DNA from: Amphimedon queenslandica
Lineage: Eukaryota; Porifera; Demospongiae; Haplosclerida; Niphatidae
Direction: 5' to 3'
DNA: 64,000 bases
Assembly: GCF_000090795.2 (NCBI RefSeq)
Contig: NW_003546603.1
Coordinates: 2,012 to 66,011, forward strand
Below the pieces are notes generated by a model that was not told the DNA's origin, did no database searches, and worked only from the letters and a program-made list of their open reading frames with translations. Within the stretch, counting starts at the first letter, position 1; the number at the start of each line of letters is the position of its first letter. The translations under genes and the position numbers were made by a program. Positions 34,901 to 56,279 of the stretch are shown here, in pieces.

Positions 34901-37691
34901 AATAAGAAGCTGGCAATGTATTGTAGCATGAGACTCTATAGGATGTAAGGCAGTGGTTGAGTCAGTGCTGTGTGGGTTTTATGATGACAGCTCTCAGCTA
35001 ATGTACATGCACACAGTCAGAGAGCCGGCATAGCCTGCAGCTGTCATAACTGACAGAGGGCTCACTGGAATGTCACCTAATTGCACACAAGAAGGAGAGG
35101 GGAAGTGAGGGCCATAAAGATCAAAGACTCTTAAAGTGGAACACGGTCAACAAACAGCATTAAATAACTTAGAGTTATTAGCATCAGAAGCCAGAGGCAG
35201 TTTTGTCATCAAATAAATCTGTGCCATAAATGTCAACTAACATACGGTACATGTAACATTATGCATCCTTTCAAAGGGAGAGAGAGACTGAGAGACAACA
35301 TGTAGAGTACATGTATGTACATACATGGCCAGAGGCAAACAAAAGAAATACATGTACATGTACACAGAAGACTTAGAGGGGGAGAGTAGCATGAGGGGAA
35401 TGAGAGAGCGAGCCAATATCAAATAACAGTGTATTGCACACAATGAATTAACTCGATTAATCACTCATAACATCAAAAACAAGCCCATCGGATGCATGGA
35501 CACAATCTACACTAGGATATAGATATAGGGCTCATGCTTTAAAAATAAAATAAAATACAGTACATGTAGTTTTACAGTGCAATAGTACATGTACTGCATA
35601 AAGAGTCATTTACCATCATTGAGAAATTTGTCTTCCATGATAGTCCATCCTCCACATGCATGCTAGGACAGTGACAGTTCTCTGGTGAAGGAGGTACGAA
35701 TGGCGACTCCATTTCATAAACGCGCTGAAACAAGTCCTTCCTGTAGACATTTAAAAATAAAATAATGAAATATAAACATGCTGACATCAGCAAGGATGTA
35801 CTTGTAAATGTATGTTTGTATTTTCATTAGTAAAATTGAATATTAATTTTATATTATTATTATTATTATTATTGTTATTATTACCATAGTTTCTCAGTTG
35901 AAGCGATTTGATTGAAGCGCCTGCAGGTTTGACTGATGCTTACCAGGTCCCTCTCTCTGAGAAACGAGAAGATATACTGGAGGACTTCAGAGGGAAGGCG
36001 CTCGTGAAAATAACTGTGAACAGCTGCAACAACAACAACGACAACAAAAGAAAGAAATAGTAAATTTTAAAAGGATAGAGATTGAGTGAAGATAATAACA
36101 CAAAGCAGCCAGTGAGGTGCACTATCACTAGTATATACAGCCATATGGGGCATAAAGGAGAGAGAGAGGGAGGGAGGGCCACCCTCATAACTGAGAGAGA
36201 GTTTGTGGTCAAAGATTACTACACCACATCACTACAGAGGCTAATATGATATACTAGTAATAGGAGAGGCCTCAGGGGGCCACGAGGAGAAGGTGTAAGC
36301 CATCAGACATGATGTGGTTCATTTATCTTATCTAGAGAGCAATAAGAACCTACTACAGATATCAATGACTATTGAGAATATAGTAATTGTATTTTTATGT
36401 GTGTGGTTGGTGAGCTTGTTTCTGGGTACAGTAGCTCTCTCTCTCTCTATGCTTTAGCTGAACACGTGTTCAACCAGGTAGAAAATGACCCAGGTTGTGT
36501 ATCTATAGGAACAAGCTAAACCACTTGAACTAAAGTGCCAGTAGTGATCCAATGATTAGATTAAAAGCTAATTAGGAGTCATGCCTCAACAGCCAGCATA
36601 CACTCTCACTCATGCAGTCCATCAAAGAAAAACAGGCAGATGTACCCCGTCAACACACATAATTAAACATGTAGTGCATGTACATATACATAATGTTATT
36701 CATAAATTCATTAGTCATGCTGTAATGATATTCATGGAATATTAATGGTCTCTACTATTAGTGAAGCCCACCCTTAAAGGCACTCTCTCACAAGAAGAGA
36801 TGCTGAAGTTGCAAGGTCAGTATGACTACAAGAAAAACATGAGATAAGGACTAATGGAGACTAATGGCTAAAGGAGGGACCAAAGAGTAAAAGGTGTTAC
36901 CTGCAAGCAGAGCAACCAAATGTACTAATTAGCCAGACGACTTTGGTAATTGATTGTGACAGGGGCATGCATGTACATGTACATGTACATGTACATGTAT
37001 GCATGTGTACACTTTCTCAAGGAATTCTATTATTCAACTGTACATTTAAAGCATGACAATAGCAGCCAAATAGCAGCTTTAAGCTACTGTAGTTATAGTA
37101 TGTTTTGTCTGAGGGACAATAGCTCCTGCCTTGCTAATGGGCTATGCCTTGATGAGTAACAGTTAGTGGTAGGCTGCTCAAAACACTTGTACATAAACAA
37201 CAACATGTGTATAGTGGATACACATACATACAGGCACACAATGCATGTAAGGGCACACTATTGTCTTATTCATTGGTGTATTGTTGAACATTCCATTTAT
37301 CTGCAAGGAGAAAAGCCAGAGTCTATTCATTATGGAGCAATGCATAACAAAAAGAGGAGGAAGGTTTCCAACAGAGAGAGACAGAGTACCACAGGATATG
37401 AATATCCTCAATCTCTCCCACTCCATTTGACCACTATCACTACATCATTATGAATGCCTTTATTGGAACCTTCCTACACTCACAGAGACTGCCCCATTCA
37501 ATGCATATGTACATATTGATGCACTCTAGAGATTGGTAACACCTCTCTCTTTCTCTCTTCCAATCAAAGAAGGGAATGTCTTAAGTGATGGGGAGGGATG
37601 TGTATTGTAGATGTAGTATTAGCTCACCAGTGCTTGGTACTGTTTGTTCATTGACTGAAGTGGTGTCTGGCTTTCTCTTTCTACGTGGCAT
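28985..37691 (-). CDS. FBXO11: F-box only protein 11, complete
   Basis: Nineteen exons, complement(28985-29216, 29380-29478, 29734-29842, 29912-30088, 30476-30661, 30865-30941, 31343-31475, 31692-31767, 31892-31986, 32070-32241, 33183-33314, 33375-33512, 33741-33847, 33978-34083, 34236-34451, 34587-34667, 35614-35740, 35885-36023, 37628-37691): 821 residues, all in phase. After a basic start (MPRRKRKPD) comes an F-box ([18 protein letters not shown]), then a right-handed parallel beta-helix made of about 20 repeats of the form G-V-x-E-x-N-D-I-x-x-N-x-x-A-G-V, and a UBR-type zinc finger ([34 protein letters not shown]). This is the exact order of human FBXO11, the substrate receptor of an SCF ubiquitin ligase that degrades BCL6 and CDT2. 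The poly-Gln/Ser C-terminal tail differs from the vertebrate one. Confidence 0.95.
30190..30465 (-). repeat. Dispersed repeat with 24-bp palindrome
   Basis: In the FBXO11 intron 30089-30475. A perfect 24-base palindrome (30362-30385) centred on CTATAG joins two inverted arms carrying AATTTTGG/CAAA and TCAAACTT blocks related to the 176/186-bp families. This head-to-head arrangement looks like a foldback or MITE-type copy. Confidence 0.8.
33050..33100. repeat. TACATG hexamer tract
   Basis: Nearly perfect run of ACATGT repeats in an FBXO11 intron. Comparable tracts lie at 29551-29575, 36969-37000, 42818-42840, 46200-46220 and 51963-51990, and shorter ones throughout the window. Confidence 0.9.
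36024..37627 (-). other. FBXO11 intron 1
   Basis: A 1604-base intron after a 64-base first coding exon. It contains the longest TACATG tract (36969-37000) and a few short chance frames. Nothing else was recognised. Long first introns often carry enhancers, but no specific element is visible. Confidence 0.6.
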
Positions 37692-39582
37692 CTAGCAAAA
37701 GGAAAACAAAGAGAGAGATAAGAGTTGAGAGTGTGCATATGTTTTGACACAAATCTGCACCATATGCTAATCAAATATGTAGGTGACAATATATGCACAC
37801 TTTTAAATATGACAAACACAAGGCAGTGATTGATTACTATTCCCATCACTACAGTGCCAGGATATACAATTGTGTACATGTCACATACACGCCTTCTGTG
37901 GCTCGTTAAAATCCATAGTATTACATGTACTTTTACAAACGTGTAATTAGTTTTGAGCAGAGCACAACAAGAGAAGGTGAGTAAGGCAGTATCAACAAGT
38001 ACAATCACACTTCTCTTTGCATGTACTACTACAGCTAGTACTACATGTATGTGTACATGTATAAATGCAAAATTGTACATAAAAGTATTTCCTTTGTCTT
38101 CTTCTTTCATACCACCCAGTCTCCTTTAGAAAACTATAATTAGTCTCTCCTTTCTCCCACATGAATGACAAAATCTACCCACTCCAGACAATAGGTAGTA
38201 TACCCACCTCAAAAACAACCTCTTATCTAGTGTACGTGCATGCATGGATTAATAGTAAAACCTCAAAACATAAAGGAACCAGCAGCAATATGCAGTGAGA
38301 GTATGCCCATATACAATGCATACTCATACTATCTTACTCCAATATCCCATACACAGCGTACAAGTGAAGCCAGCAGCCTCCTAGGGTACTCATTAAATAC
38401 ATATACATACATGTATTCCGTAAATATACTCGTATTCAAAAGTAAAGGCAATTAATCATCGCCGAGTATACTCTAATTATAATCAATTTTTAATTGGTTA
38501 TAACATCTGTTAGCTTTCTGTCGTGTCTCTAATAATTATATCTGTCACAAAACAGAGCAATCATCTTTATTAAGTGCAAGTGCATAATAATTAAGATGCT
38601 ATTAGGCCCAATTTTGCATGCATGTTTGACAGCAAGTAGCGTGGAGCAAACAAGTAAGGAAGTATATATGTACATCTTGCCAATTTGCTGTGGAATATTA
38701 AAAATTGTACTTTTAATGGCTACTGTTTGGTCTGTGAGTGCAGATGAGTGTTTGCTAGCTAATATCAACCAACGAACCATCTCCAATGATGTAGATTGAA
38801 ATCTTTGTCTGTTCCTTTTTGATCCTAGTTTGAAGCCTTCTGCCATCAGTGTATACAAGCCTGCAAAGGTACAGCAGAAGTAAAATTATATCTATTGCCT
38901 GACAATGAATAATGGGAATATTAATAAAGAATTGTGGTAAGTAAAACTGCATGGAATAATTCCCAAATATAATCCTGAACAGTTTGGCAATGTTATAGTG
39001 TTTGTTTTTAAAGTGGGCAAGTAATCAAGCAGAGTGATTGCTCAAGCCTATATCAGTGTACAAGAATAACTAAGCTTCAGTATACTTTAGTGACCATTTG
39101 TCTGATNNNNNNNNNNNNNNNNNNNNNNNNNNNNNNNNNNNNNNNNNNNNNNNNNNNNNNNNNNNNNNNNNNNNNNNNNNNNNNNNNNNNNNNNNNNNNN
39201 NNNNNNNNNNNNNNNNNNNNNNNNNNNNNNNNNNNNNNNNNNNNNNNNNNNNNNNNNNNNNNNNNNNNNNNNNNNNNNNNNNNNNNNNNNNNNNNNNNNN
39301 NNNNNNNNNNNNNNNNNNNNNNNNNNNNNNNNNNNNNNNNNNNAGCTCTCGGGCGTTTTCGGGGCAGCACAAAAGTAGTTATTTGAGCGGCTTCAAGGAG
39401 GAATGTTTCTTTAAGTGGATACTTTGCGGTTTTCCAATATCTTTGACATGCTTTGGGAAGATGAATATGATTGTTGCGTCTCCGGTGTACCTTTGAATGT
39501 TCGAAATTCCCGCAAGCCTAATTATGGAGTAATCTAATTGGTCGAATAATACACAGCGCCGAACGTACGAGTTCGCGTTGCC
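37692..39582. other. Intergenic region upstream of FBXO11
   Basis: The FBXO11 promoter should lie here. No frame has splice or family support. The assembly gap 39107-39343 sits inside, so a small exon could be missing. Confidence 0.5.
39107..39343. other. Assembly gap (237 N)
   Basis: Run of N. Frames that read through it are meaningless. Confidence 1.
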
Positions 39583-40110
39583 ATGGGCCACAGAAAACAC
39601 ACTTGGCAGACAGAGTCACAAAGCAGGATGGAGGGACCCAGGAGACAAAACGTGAGAGGAATCCATGCCAGGTTCCTCAGACAAAACCCTCGCTTCATAA
39701 ATGCACCAATATGCAACATTAACTATTCTCTCGATTGCGATGCAAGTGCACCAGAATGCATGCAATGGCCACATGTAGAAAAAAGCAAAGATACAGAAAG
39801 AAAGGATAGCAAAGACACAAGGTGAGACAACAAATAAAATACATTAATTAAGACGCCTTGAATGCATAATACAGTATCTCAGCACCAGCGATTAAACCAA
39901 AATTCCATAAAGCACCAAAGACAATAGTACAGGAACTACTGTCAGGTTGGCATCAAATCCTGCCTCTCACGCACTTTAATGTTCTCTCATTACTCTCTGT
40001 CTGCAGACCCAAAAGAAGGGACTAGCAACAGGAAGAATCTCAAAGAGCATATCTCTTTCAAGCATCAATACAACTGTCGCAAGGACCCCAACGAGCCTGT
40101 TAGAGGAAAG
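39583..40110 (+). CDS. Possible small plus-strand gene, unrecognised
   Basis: An open frame from the ATG at 39583 encodes about 80 basic, Arg/Asn-rich residues (for example RFINAPICNINYSLDCDASAP) and ends at a good donor (AAG|gtgaga at about 39822). A plausible acceptor (tctgcag) lies at about 40005, followed by a short exon ending at a donor near 40110. Joining them directly gives only a few more residues before a stop; the more protein-like frame of the second piece (with HQYNCRKDPNEPVRGK) is out of phase. So the model is incomplete or wrong. The base composition is richer in GC than flanking sequence. No family recognised. Confidence 0.3.
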
Positions 40111-40399
40111 GTTAGTTAAATTAAGAGTATAAGGATCAAATCTAATCATTATCTTTATAGCTTCACGGGAGCTTCATATGCGAACAATAGCCTATACATC
40201 ATCTCATTCAAACTACTAATAAAATAAATGAATAAATAAATAAATAATAAATAACTTGTTTGTTTGTTTACTATAACTACTACAGTCTACTATAGACGTT
40301 GACTCACAGACCTAGTGCCTTAATATTCATATTCTATTAAAGAGAGAGAGAGAGATAGAGGTCAATGATGAAAGGCATAGTGTGATCATTATTACCAAT

Positions 40400-50546
<10,147 letters not shown>

Positions 50547-51213
50547 CCTCTCTCTCTCACTGTAGAATAATAAACTGTATATATTAGTATTTATAGTCAC
50601 TGCATCAGGACAACTGCTGAAGCACTTAAAGCATAGTGGTGCATTCCTTAACGCCATTTTAGTCCAACGACACAATCTGGACAAATACAGTCCAGGGTAA
50701 CAAGACTCCGGCAACTACCATATTCAAGTAAAATCATTTCCGTACAAATACCATTTAAATTTTGAATATTATTTCAAATACATGTAGTAGATAGCTGTGT
50801 ATAACTACATGACTATTTATGGTAGAAGCAAGGCTCCTGAAAGCGATAAAAAATTAGGCAGCTGTACTTTGGAGTGAAAACAAGATTACACGTAGATATA
50901 GTAAGATATACAAATCAACACACCTGTATATGTACACGTACATGTATTTAGATGTACGCATTAAGCATACATGAATGTACAATAAATGTAATATTATTAT
51001 TAAAAGTATATTAAGTTAAAATAATTATTTAATGATAAATTCATGCTTTAGTTATGAATAACATACATGTACATGTACATGTAAAGAAAAATGCTAAAAA
51101 ATAAAATAGTGCAAATGTACCACATTAAGGGTACATCTGTGTGATGATAACTTAAAAGTGAGATTGGTTGAGAGGGAGAGGGGGAGGGGAGAAAAGGGAG
51201 AGAGGTTTGTCCG
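50547..51213. other. Intergenic region between the fusion gene and IFT43
   Basis: Both neighbours are on the minus strand. It has TACATG tracts (51060-51083) and AT-rich sequence, with no supported gene. The fusion gene promoter and IFT43 3' flank must be here. Confidence 0.55.
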
Positions 51214-53058
51214 CTAAAAAGTACTTGAGTTACTTGGACTGCTCAAACCTTCAAGCGTCTGGGGTTGGTCCTGTCTCCAGGTACTCTCAATCTCGTGAGA
51301 CACCTCGGCAAAGAGTTTATCCCATTCCCACACCTTGTCATCCTATAGTTGCAGTACACAGTACACACAATAAAACAAATACATGTACAAGTGCATGAAT
51401 GTGTACATCTAAAAACTAACAATAATAGTAAAAGATTCAGAGTAATAATAATTATATTGACTTTATAGTTAAAGAGGCTTTCAGAGCACAATGGGTACAT
51501 GTATCCTGAAAAACTAAATGGTAGCATGGCCATGTACATGTACATATACAGCATGGTATTTTAATATTTGTTTTTGACAGAGAAGATATTATGGTTTCGA
51601 GAAGTCAATGGGCACACTAGTGGTTGGAAGAGAGGAGGCACACCTCAAGTTATGGTTGATAGTCTCATTGTATTCCTCTTACCACAAGACCAGGGAAGAT
51701 AAGGAAAGGTGGGGACTTAGGGTTTACTGAGAAAGAAATTAATACTTAATCATTGTTGAGGGAGCAACAGGAAAAACCAAGAGAGAGAGAGGAGGAGGAG
51801 GAGGAGATAAACTAAAGCAAAGGCTTATTTCATTATACCTAAAGGCCAGGATCACTCCTCGTTTTTTAAAAAAGACAATTCTAGGTTTATTTTTACTGGT
51901 ATAATCAACATAAATAATAATATTATAATAATAAATATTATTAGTAAAAATTTGTACATGTACATCAATGCATGTACATGTACATGTATGTGAACAGGAT
52001 CCATTACGTTGGTAGTAAATGCTCCACATGCCTCACATATACATGTACATGTACAAATTAACTCATAATTGCACACAAAAACACTCAAAATACATTTGCC
52101 ATTTAAGACATGTACACTATCAGTCTATCATGTATCAATTAGTGCATGTACATGTACCGCATATACATGTACACGTACATGTAGCTGGGAAATTTCAAGG
52201 GCAACGAGTCTTGCAAAATTGCAGTTTATTCATGTACATGTACATTATGCTAGGCTCACAAAAGTTAAATTTGGAAAACTTAAAGTTCCTCAAATCTGGG
52301 TACATGTACATGGTAATGGTTTTAGTAATTGTATTTTTAAAATCATACAGAGAACTCTAACCTCCTGTATCTCTGATTCTGGTGATATGACTTGTGCCAA
52401 AGCCTTTAAATCAATTTCCCCATCCTAAAAAAGAAATGATTATAATGAATGATGCATACATATATATGTACATGCATTTGGTAATGATGTACACACTAGA
52501 TGCTCACCATTGTGAAAAGACTTGCATGTTTAGCAAGATCATTATCAAGTTGTTTATAAGTGGTGATCTGTTGAACTGCAGCACTGGAATATACAGCAGT
52601 AATGTAGTACATGTACGTGTGTATGTACCTAGGGGGAGCAGCCACTTGAGAGACAAGGTCTCCTTCATTCATTTCATCAAGATCAGGGATATTATCAATA
52701 ACTATCCAATTATCATCATTCATTATTAATTAAATATGTAAGAGGATTATTTTTCAAGTACAACTTACAATCCTCAATCTCATTGTCTTGCTTTAGTCTC
52801 TCACTAATTAATTAATATTAAAATATAAAAATCAATAACTTTTCCTCACTCTTCAATTTCAAACGTCAAATCATTATCGGGAGCATTTTTCTTGCTGCAA
52901 AAACAGTTAATAGTAAAATATTAATCATTAATAACATACCTCTTGTGCTTTGGAGCTTCGTATGTCCATCCTCCGATCTTCACACCTTCATTCTGTAAAA
53001 ATAACAAAATCAAGTAATAAAAGAATAACATTTCTTTCACCTCTCTAGATGCCTCCAT
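51214..53058 (-). CDS. IFT43: Intraflagellar transport protein 43
   Basis: Eight exons, complement(51214-51342, 52362-52424, 52508-52583, 52629-52701, 52769-52803, 52850-52894, 52940-52992, 53041-53058): 492 bases, 163 residues, all in phase. The C-terminal half carries IPDLDEMNEGDLVSQVAAPP, TTYKQLDNDLAKHASLFTM, DGEIDLKALAQVISPE and DKVWEWDKLFAEVSHEI, which track human IFT43 ([53 protein letters not shown]). IFT43 is a subunit of the IFT-A complex that drives retrograde ciliary transport and membrane protein entry. The N-terminus is shorter than the human protein (about 208 aa) and acidic. The last intron (51343-52361) is over 1 kb and rich in TACATG tracts. Confidence 0.93.
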
Positions 53059-53165
53059 TTTAAAAAGGTGTGGCCTAGAAAATCCTACTGCGCATGCCCA
53101 GACTTAAACTCAACACCCACGTATTGTAGAGGAGTGGCTCTAAAGGGCGTGGCTCATTTGTTGCA
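53059..53165. promoter_or_regulatory. 107-bp bidirectional promoter region
   Basis: Separates the ATGs of IFT43 (minus) and the PPP1R14-like gene (plus). More GC-rich than flanking introns, with TGCGCATGCCC (near 53090) that resembles an NRF1-type palindromic site. No X-box was recognised with confidence. Shared control is inferred from spacing. Confidence 0.55.
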
Positions 53166-54419
53166 ATGGCTGAAAACTCTGAAGAGATGGTGTCTCCTAC
53201 TCGCGTCCAGTTCTCTGAGGATGTCCCTGGTGGAGCAATAGTTGAGCACTCCAAGAGGAGGGTAGAGCTTACCCAGCGCTATGACAGGGAGGCAGTCCAG
53301 AAGAGGCTTGAGATAGAAAGCTGGATGGACGAGCAAATGAAAGTGCTATTTGACTGCGAAGTGAGTTCTTTGTGTCTTTTGTGTGTATATACGTATATTG
53401 TGCTTGTAGTAACGTGAATCCGCGTGCCTTGATATTTGTAATTGCTACTATGATAATTATTTAATGACAGCAGATGTACATGACATGAAATGTGAATACT
53501 TTACTACATGATTTTGTCCAAAAAACCAGCTATTTTATTTCTGCATTTCATGCTTCTCTCATTTGCTCTATGTCATCCTTTCCCTGCTATTCTCCCCCTC
53601 TGTCTCTTACAGGATGATGATTACCCTATGCTTGATCTTGATGATGTCCTCCAGTTTGATCCGGATAAAAGAGAGGAGAGGCTAAGGGTAGGTAGTTAGA
53701 AGAGACATGTTATTATTGAAACTAGCTAAACTATACTCTTGTTAATTTCAAAACAAAGGACACTTCATATACACTTCCATCAAGTTACATACACTTGCAT
53801 GTACTGGTATGTGCACATGCATGTATATACATGTATAAGCATTCAATTTTGCATGCTTTGTTTACCTTACAATTGGCTGACCTTTTTTGTTTGAGCCAAC
53901 CTTTTCATAAAAGAGCATCATCATTCCAGCTTGTGTTGAAATAATAATAATGTGTGTTAAATTATGTTTATTCTTTCTATGACAATTGCTTCTTGTTGTT
54001 TATTCTTATCTTCATATGTGTTATTCATTACTGAATTGATTTTGATGAATAGGGAAAGTTTAATCTTTTGCTGTAAACAGAAGAACTAATGTGCAAATAT
54101 TTGCAATGTTTTCTAATGATGCATCACTAAAAATAGTATTTTTTTAATTGCAGTGATATTTCAATTAAAATGCAATCATAATGTGCAATCAATTAGAGTT
54201 TCCTTACAGTTATTTTTTAATTTCATTTTTAGGAATATTTGAAAGATGCAAAACTGCCAACAGAGGTAAGCAAATTTGATAGTTACTACTTGATACATAA
54301 CAGCAGTGTAATGTATTTTTGTCTTGGACTTATTTTGTTTTACATTTTCATTATTATTTTTTTAGAATTTTATTCAAGAGCTTCTCAAAAAGGCAACAGC
54401 TGTTGGAAAATATCATTAA
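53166..54419 (+). CDS. PPP1R14: PPP1R14/CPI-17-like inhibitor of protein phosphatase 1
   Basis: Four exons (53166-53360, 53613-53687, 54233-54265, 54366-54419), 118 residues, in phase. The core LTQRYDREAVQKRLEIESWM aligns with the CPI-17/PHI-1 signature VTVKYDRRELQRRLDVEKWI, including the threonine (here Thr36) whose phosphorylation turns vertebrate CPI-17 into a strong inhibitor of myosin phosphatase. Further matches: FDCEDDDYPMLDLDDVL (family: YDCQEEEIPELEIDVDEL) and the end NFIQELLKKATAVGKYH (family: FISGLLDKIRGMQKL). Expected role: kinase-controlled inhibition of PP1-myosin phosphatase, raising actomyosin contractility. Which vertebrate paralogue is closest cannot be said. Confidence 0.9.
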
Positions 54420-54813
54420 AGAGGCTCATTATTGTTGTATACAAAAACTTATTTATGTTTATTTTTTTAGAAATAAAATTAATTTCAGAATTTAGTTGAT
54501 TTCTGATTCGCCAAAAAATTGGTGTGTGGTGTATATTTCATAAAGTTAACAAAAGAATTCATGTATTTAAAATAGCCTTGTTAATTATTTCATTGCCCAG
54601 AAAAAAGAAAAAAAAAGAAAAAAATTGGCGTGTGTGTATGAGGCTCTGTATGTATATGTTACTATTTAAGTACATGTAAAGGCTCTGTGTGTATATTACT
54701 AGTAAGTATGAGGCTTCATGTATGTATACACAATTGCATGATAAGCTCTACAGATCTATACAGTACCAATGGCACTCCCCCATGGACTACCAGTACTCAT
54801 AGCGTGCACTCTA

Positions 54814-54917
54814 TGAGGAATGGTAGCCAATGGAAGAGTGTCACCAGCACTGTACAAACCTNNNNNNNNNNGAGGAATGGTAGCCAATGGAAGTGTGTCA
54901 CCAGCACTGTACAAACC
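54814..54917. repeat. Direct duplication flanking a 10-N gap
   Basis: About 46 bases beginning GAGGAATGGTAGCC and ending GTACAAACCT occur on both sides of the gap at 54862-54871, with a single difference (GAGTG versus TGTG). This is the usual look of two overlapping contigs that were not merged. Confidence 0.85.
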
Positions 54918-55019
54918 TGTAATGTAGTCTGAAGCTGTGTGTGCATTATAATGTAAGCTCTGTATGCATACTAATTAAACTATATTAGACACAGTGTATT
55001 GTACTTACATGTAATTGCA

Positions 55020-55190
55020 TGCCACTGAAGCCAGCCACGGCTTATAACCTACCTAGTGCCTACAAGAATACCTACCAAAGAACTTACAAGAAAGTCTACA
55101 AATGCGGTTTCGGGGATTCGAACCCGGACCTTCTTGCCTCAAGGCCGGGCCCACCCCCGTAACCACTAGGCCACCGCGCGCTTGCGCAAC
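55020..55190 (-). mobile_element. tRNA-derived SINE or tRNA pseudogene
   Basis: On the minus strand, an A-box (TGGCCTAGTGG, 55163-55173) and a B-box (GGTTCGAATCC, 55114-55124) are correctly spaced, forming an internal RNA polymerase III promoter. Sequence after the B-box continues as a non-tRNA body. The acceptor stem does not pair well and one T-stem pair is mismatched, so a functional tRNA is unlikely. The stretch is strikingly GC-rich against its surroundings. Confidence 0.75.
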
Positions 55191-55531
55191 AGCACGTGAT
55201 TTTTTCGCCTACACATACTAACTGTCATTACAATACTGCATTATATACACTGTAAACGCTTTATAGCCATGTACTGACCTTAATGAACTTTTGATGCTTA
55301 TTATAACTTTCTTGTAAGCTTATGTTAGCAAATTAGAGTCTTTTCCAAAAACCTGTGCCAATTCAAATTTATAATTAACACTGCCTCTTGTCATTAAAGC
55401 TTTTAAATAGCTCTAAAAGACTAAAACTTGTCATTCTTAAAACTAAAAAATTCAGTAATAAGAGGGGCGTGGATTGATATAATGTTGCTAAGCAACGAGG
55501 CACTAGAGAAAGTTTCTCTTCCTCTTCTGCC

Positions 55532-56247
55532 ATGAGTTCCACTAGACCTGGCACGGTTACTCGTCCTAGAGGAGGACAGAAGCTTCCAGGAGGAAGACTT
55601 CAGCGTGGATTTTACTCAGAAGTGACCAATGTGGCCGCAGGGAGTCATCTACAGGTACTACAAACAATGGAACATGACAATCCATCCATTTCTTTCCAGG
55701 GACTCCATCATGGACCCAAGCCCCAGCTGCCAAACATAGTGACAGTGTCACAAATGGACCAGCATTTGCCTAGTGGTGAGCAAAATGATCTAAGTCTCAT
55801 TCTTAATGTACATGTACTACAATTATATACATTATTTTAATTGATTAATTACATGCATTTAACATCGATCATTACATGTGCACATGTATTGTATTATATT
55901 TATAGTGACAAAGTTCAAGACACCAGATAATTTCAGTACATTACTCTCTTCACAAGATTATGGACCAACCACTCAACTGATTAGTGATGATGTAAGGAAT
56001 CATTACACTGTAATGTACATCTACATATACTCCTTTAAAATCTCAAATAAATATGATTCAAGTTTTTGTGTACATTTATTTACACGTAGGAGTTTTCACA
56101 GAAAGCCTGGGACCCAAAGGTACAGGTACCCTATAAAGTAGAGAGTGGAAAAACTCCACGGAGGGTCGAAATCGAAAGGTACATACAAAGAGACTTAACT
56201 GTCATTTTGTTATTTTATTATTATTATCATTATTATTATTATTATTA

Positions 56248-56279
<32 letters not shown>

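Larger units (their letters stand above)
54420..55531. other. Intergenic region with gap and SINE
   Basis: Between the PPP1R14-like gene and DNAH1. It contains GTGTGTA-type imperfect repeats (54520-54740), a 10-N gap flanked by a direct duplication, and a tRNA-derived element (separate entries). The DNAH1 promoter must lie in the last few hundred bases. Confidence 0.6.

Noticed and set aside
39070-39496. Frames made mostly of X residues
   Set aside because: They cross the assembly gap of N and carry no information.
50547-50714. Upstream in-frame ATG extending the NOTUM-ABCG frame by 56 residues
   Set aside because: The extension places a Cys-rich, non-hydrophobic stretch before a textbook signal peptide that begins exactly at the ATG at 50546; it is more likely 5' UTR.
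55090-55190. Functional tRNA gene
   Set aside because: A and B boxes are present but the acceptor stem does not pair and a T-stem pair is mismatched; a SINE or pseudogene fits better.
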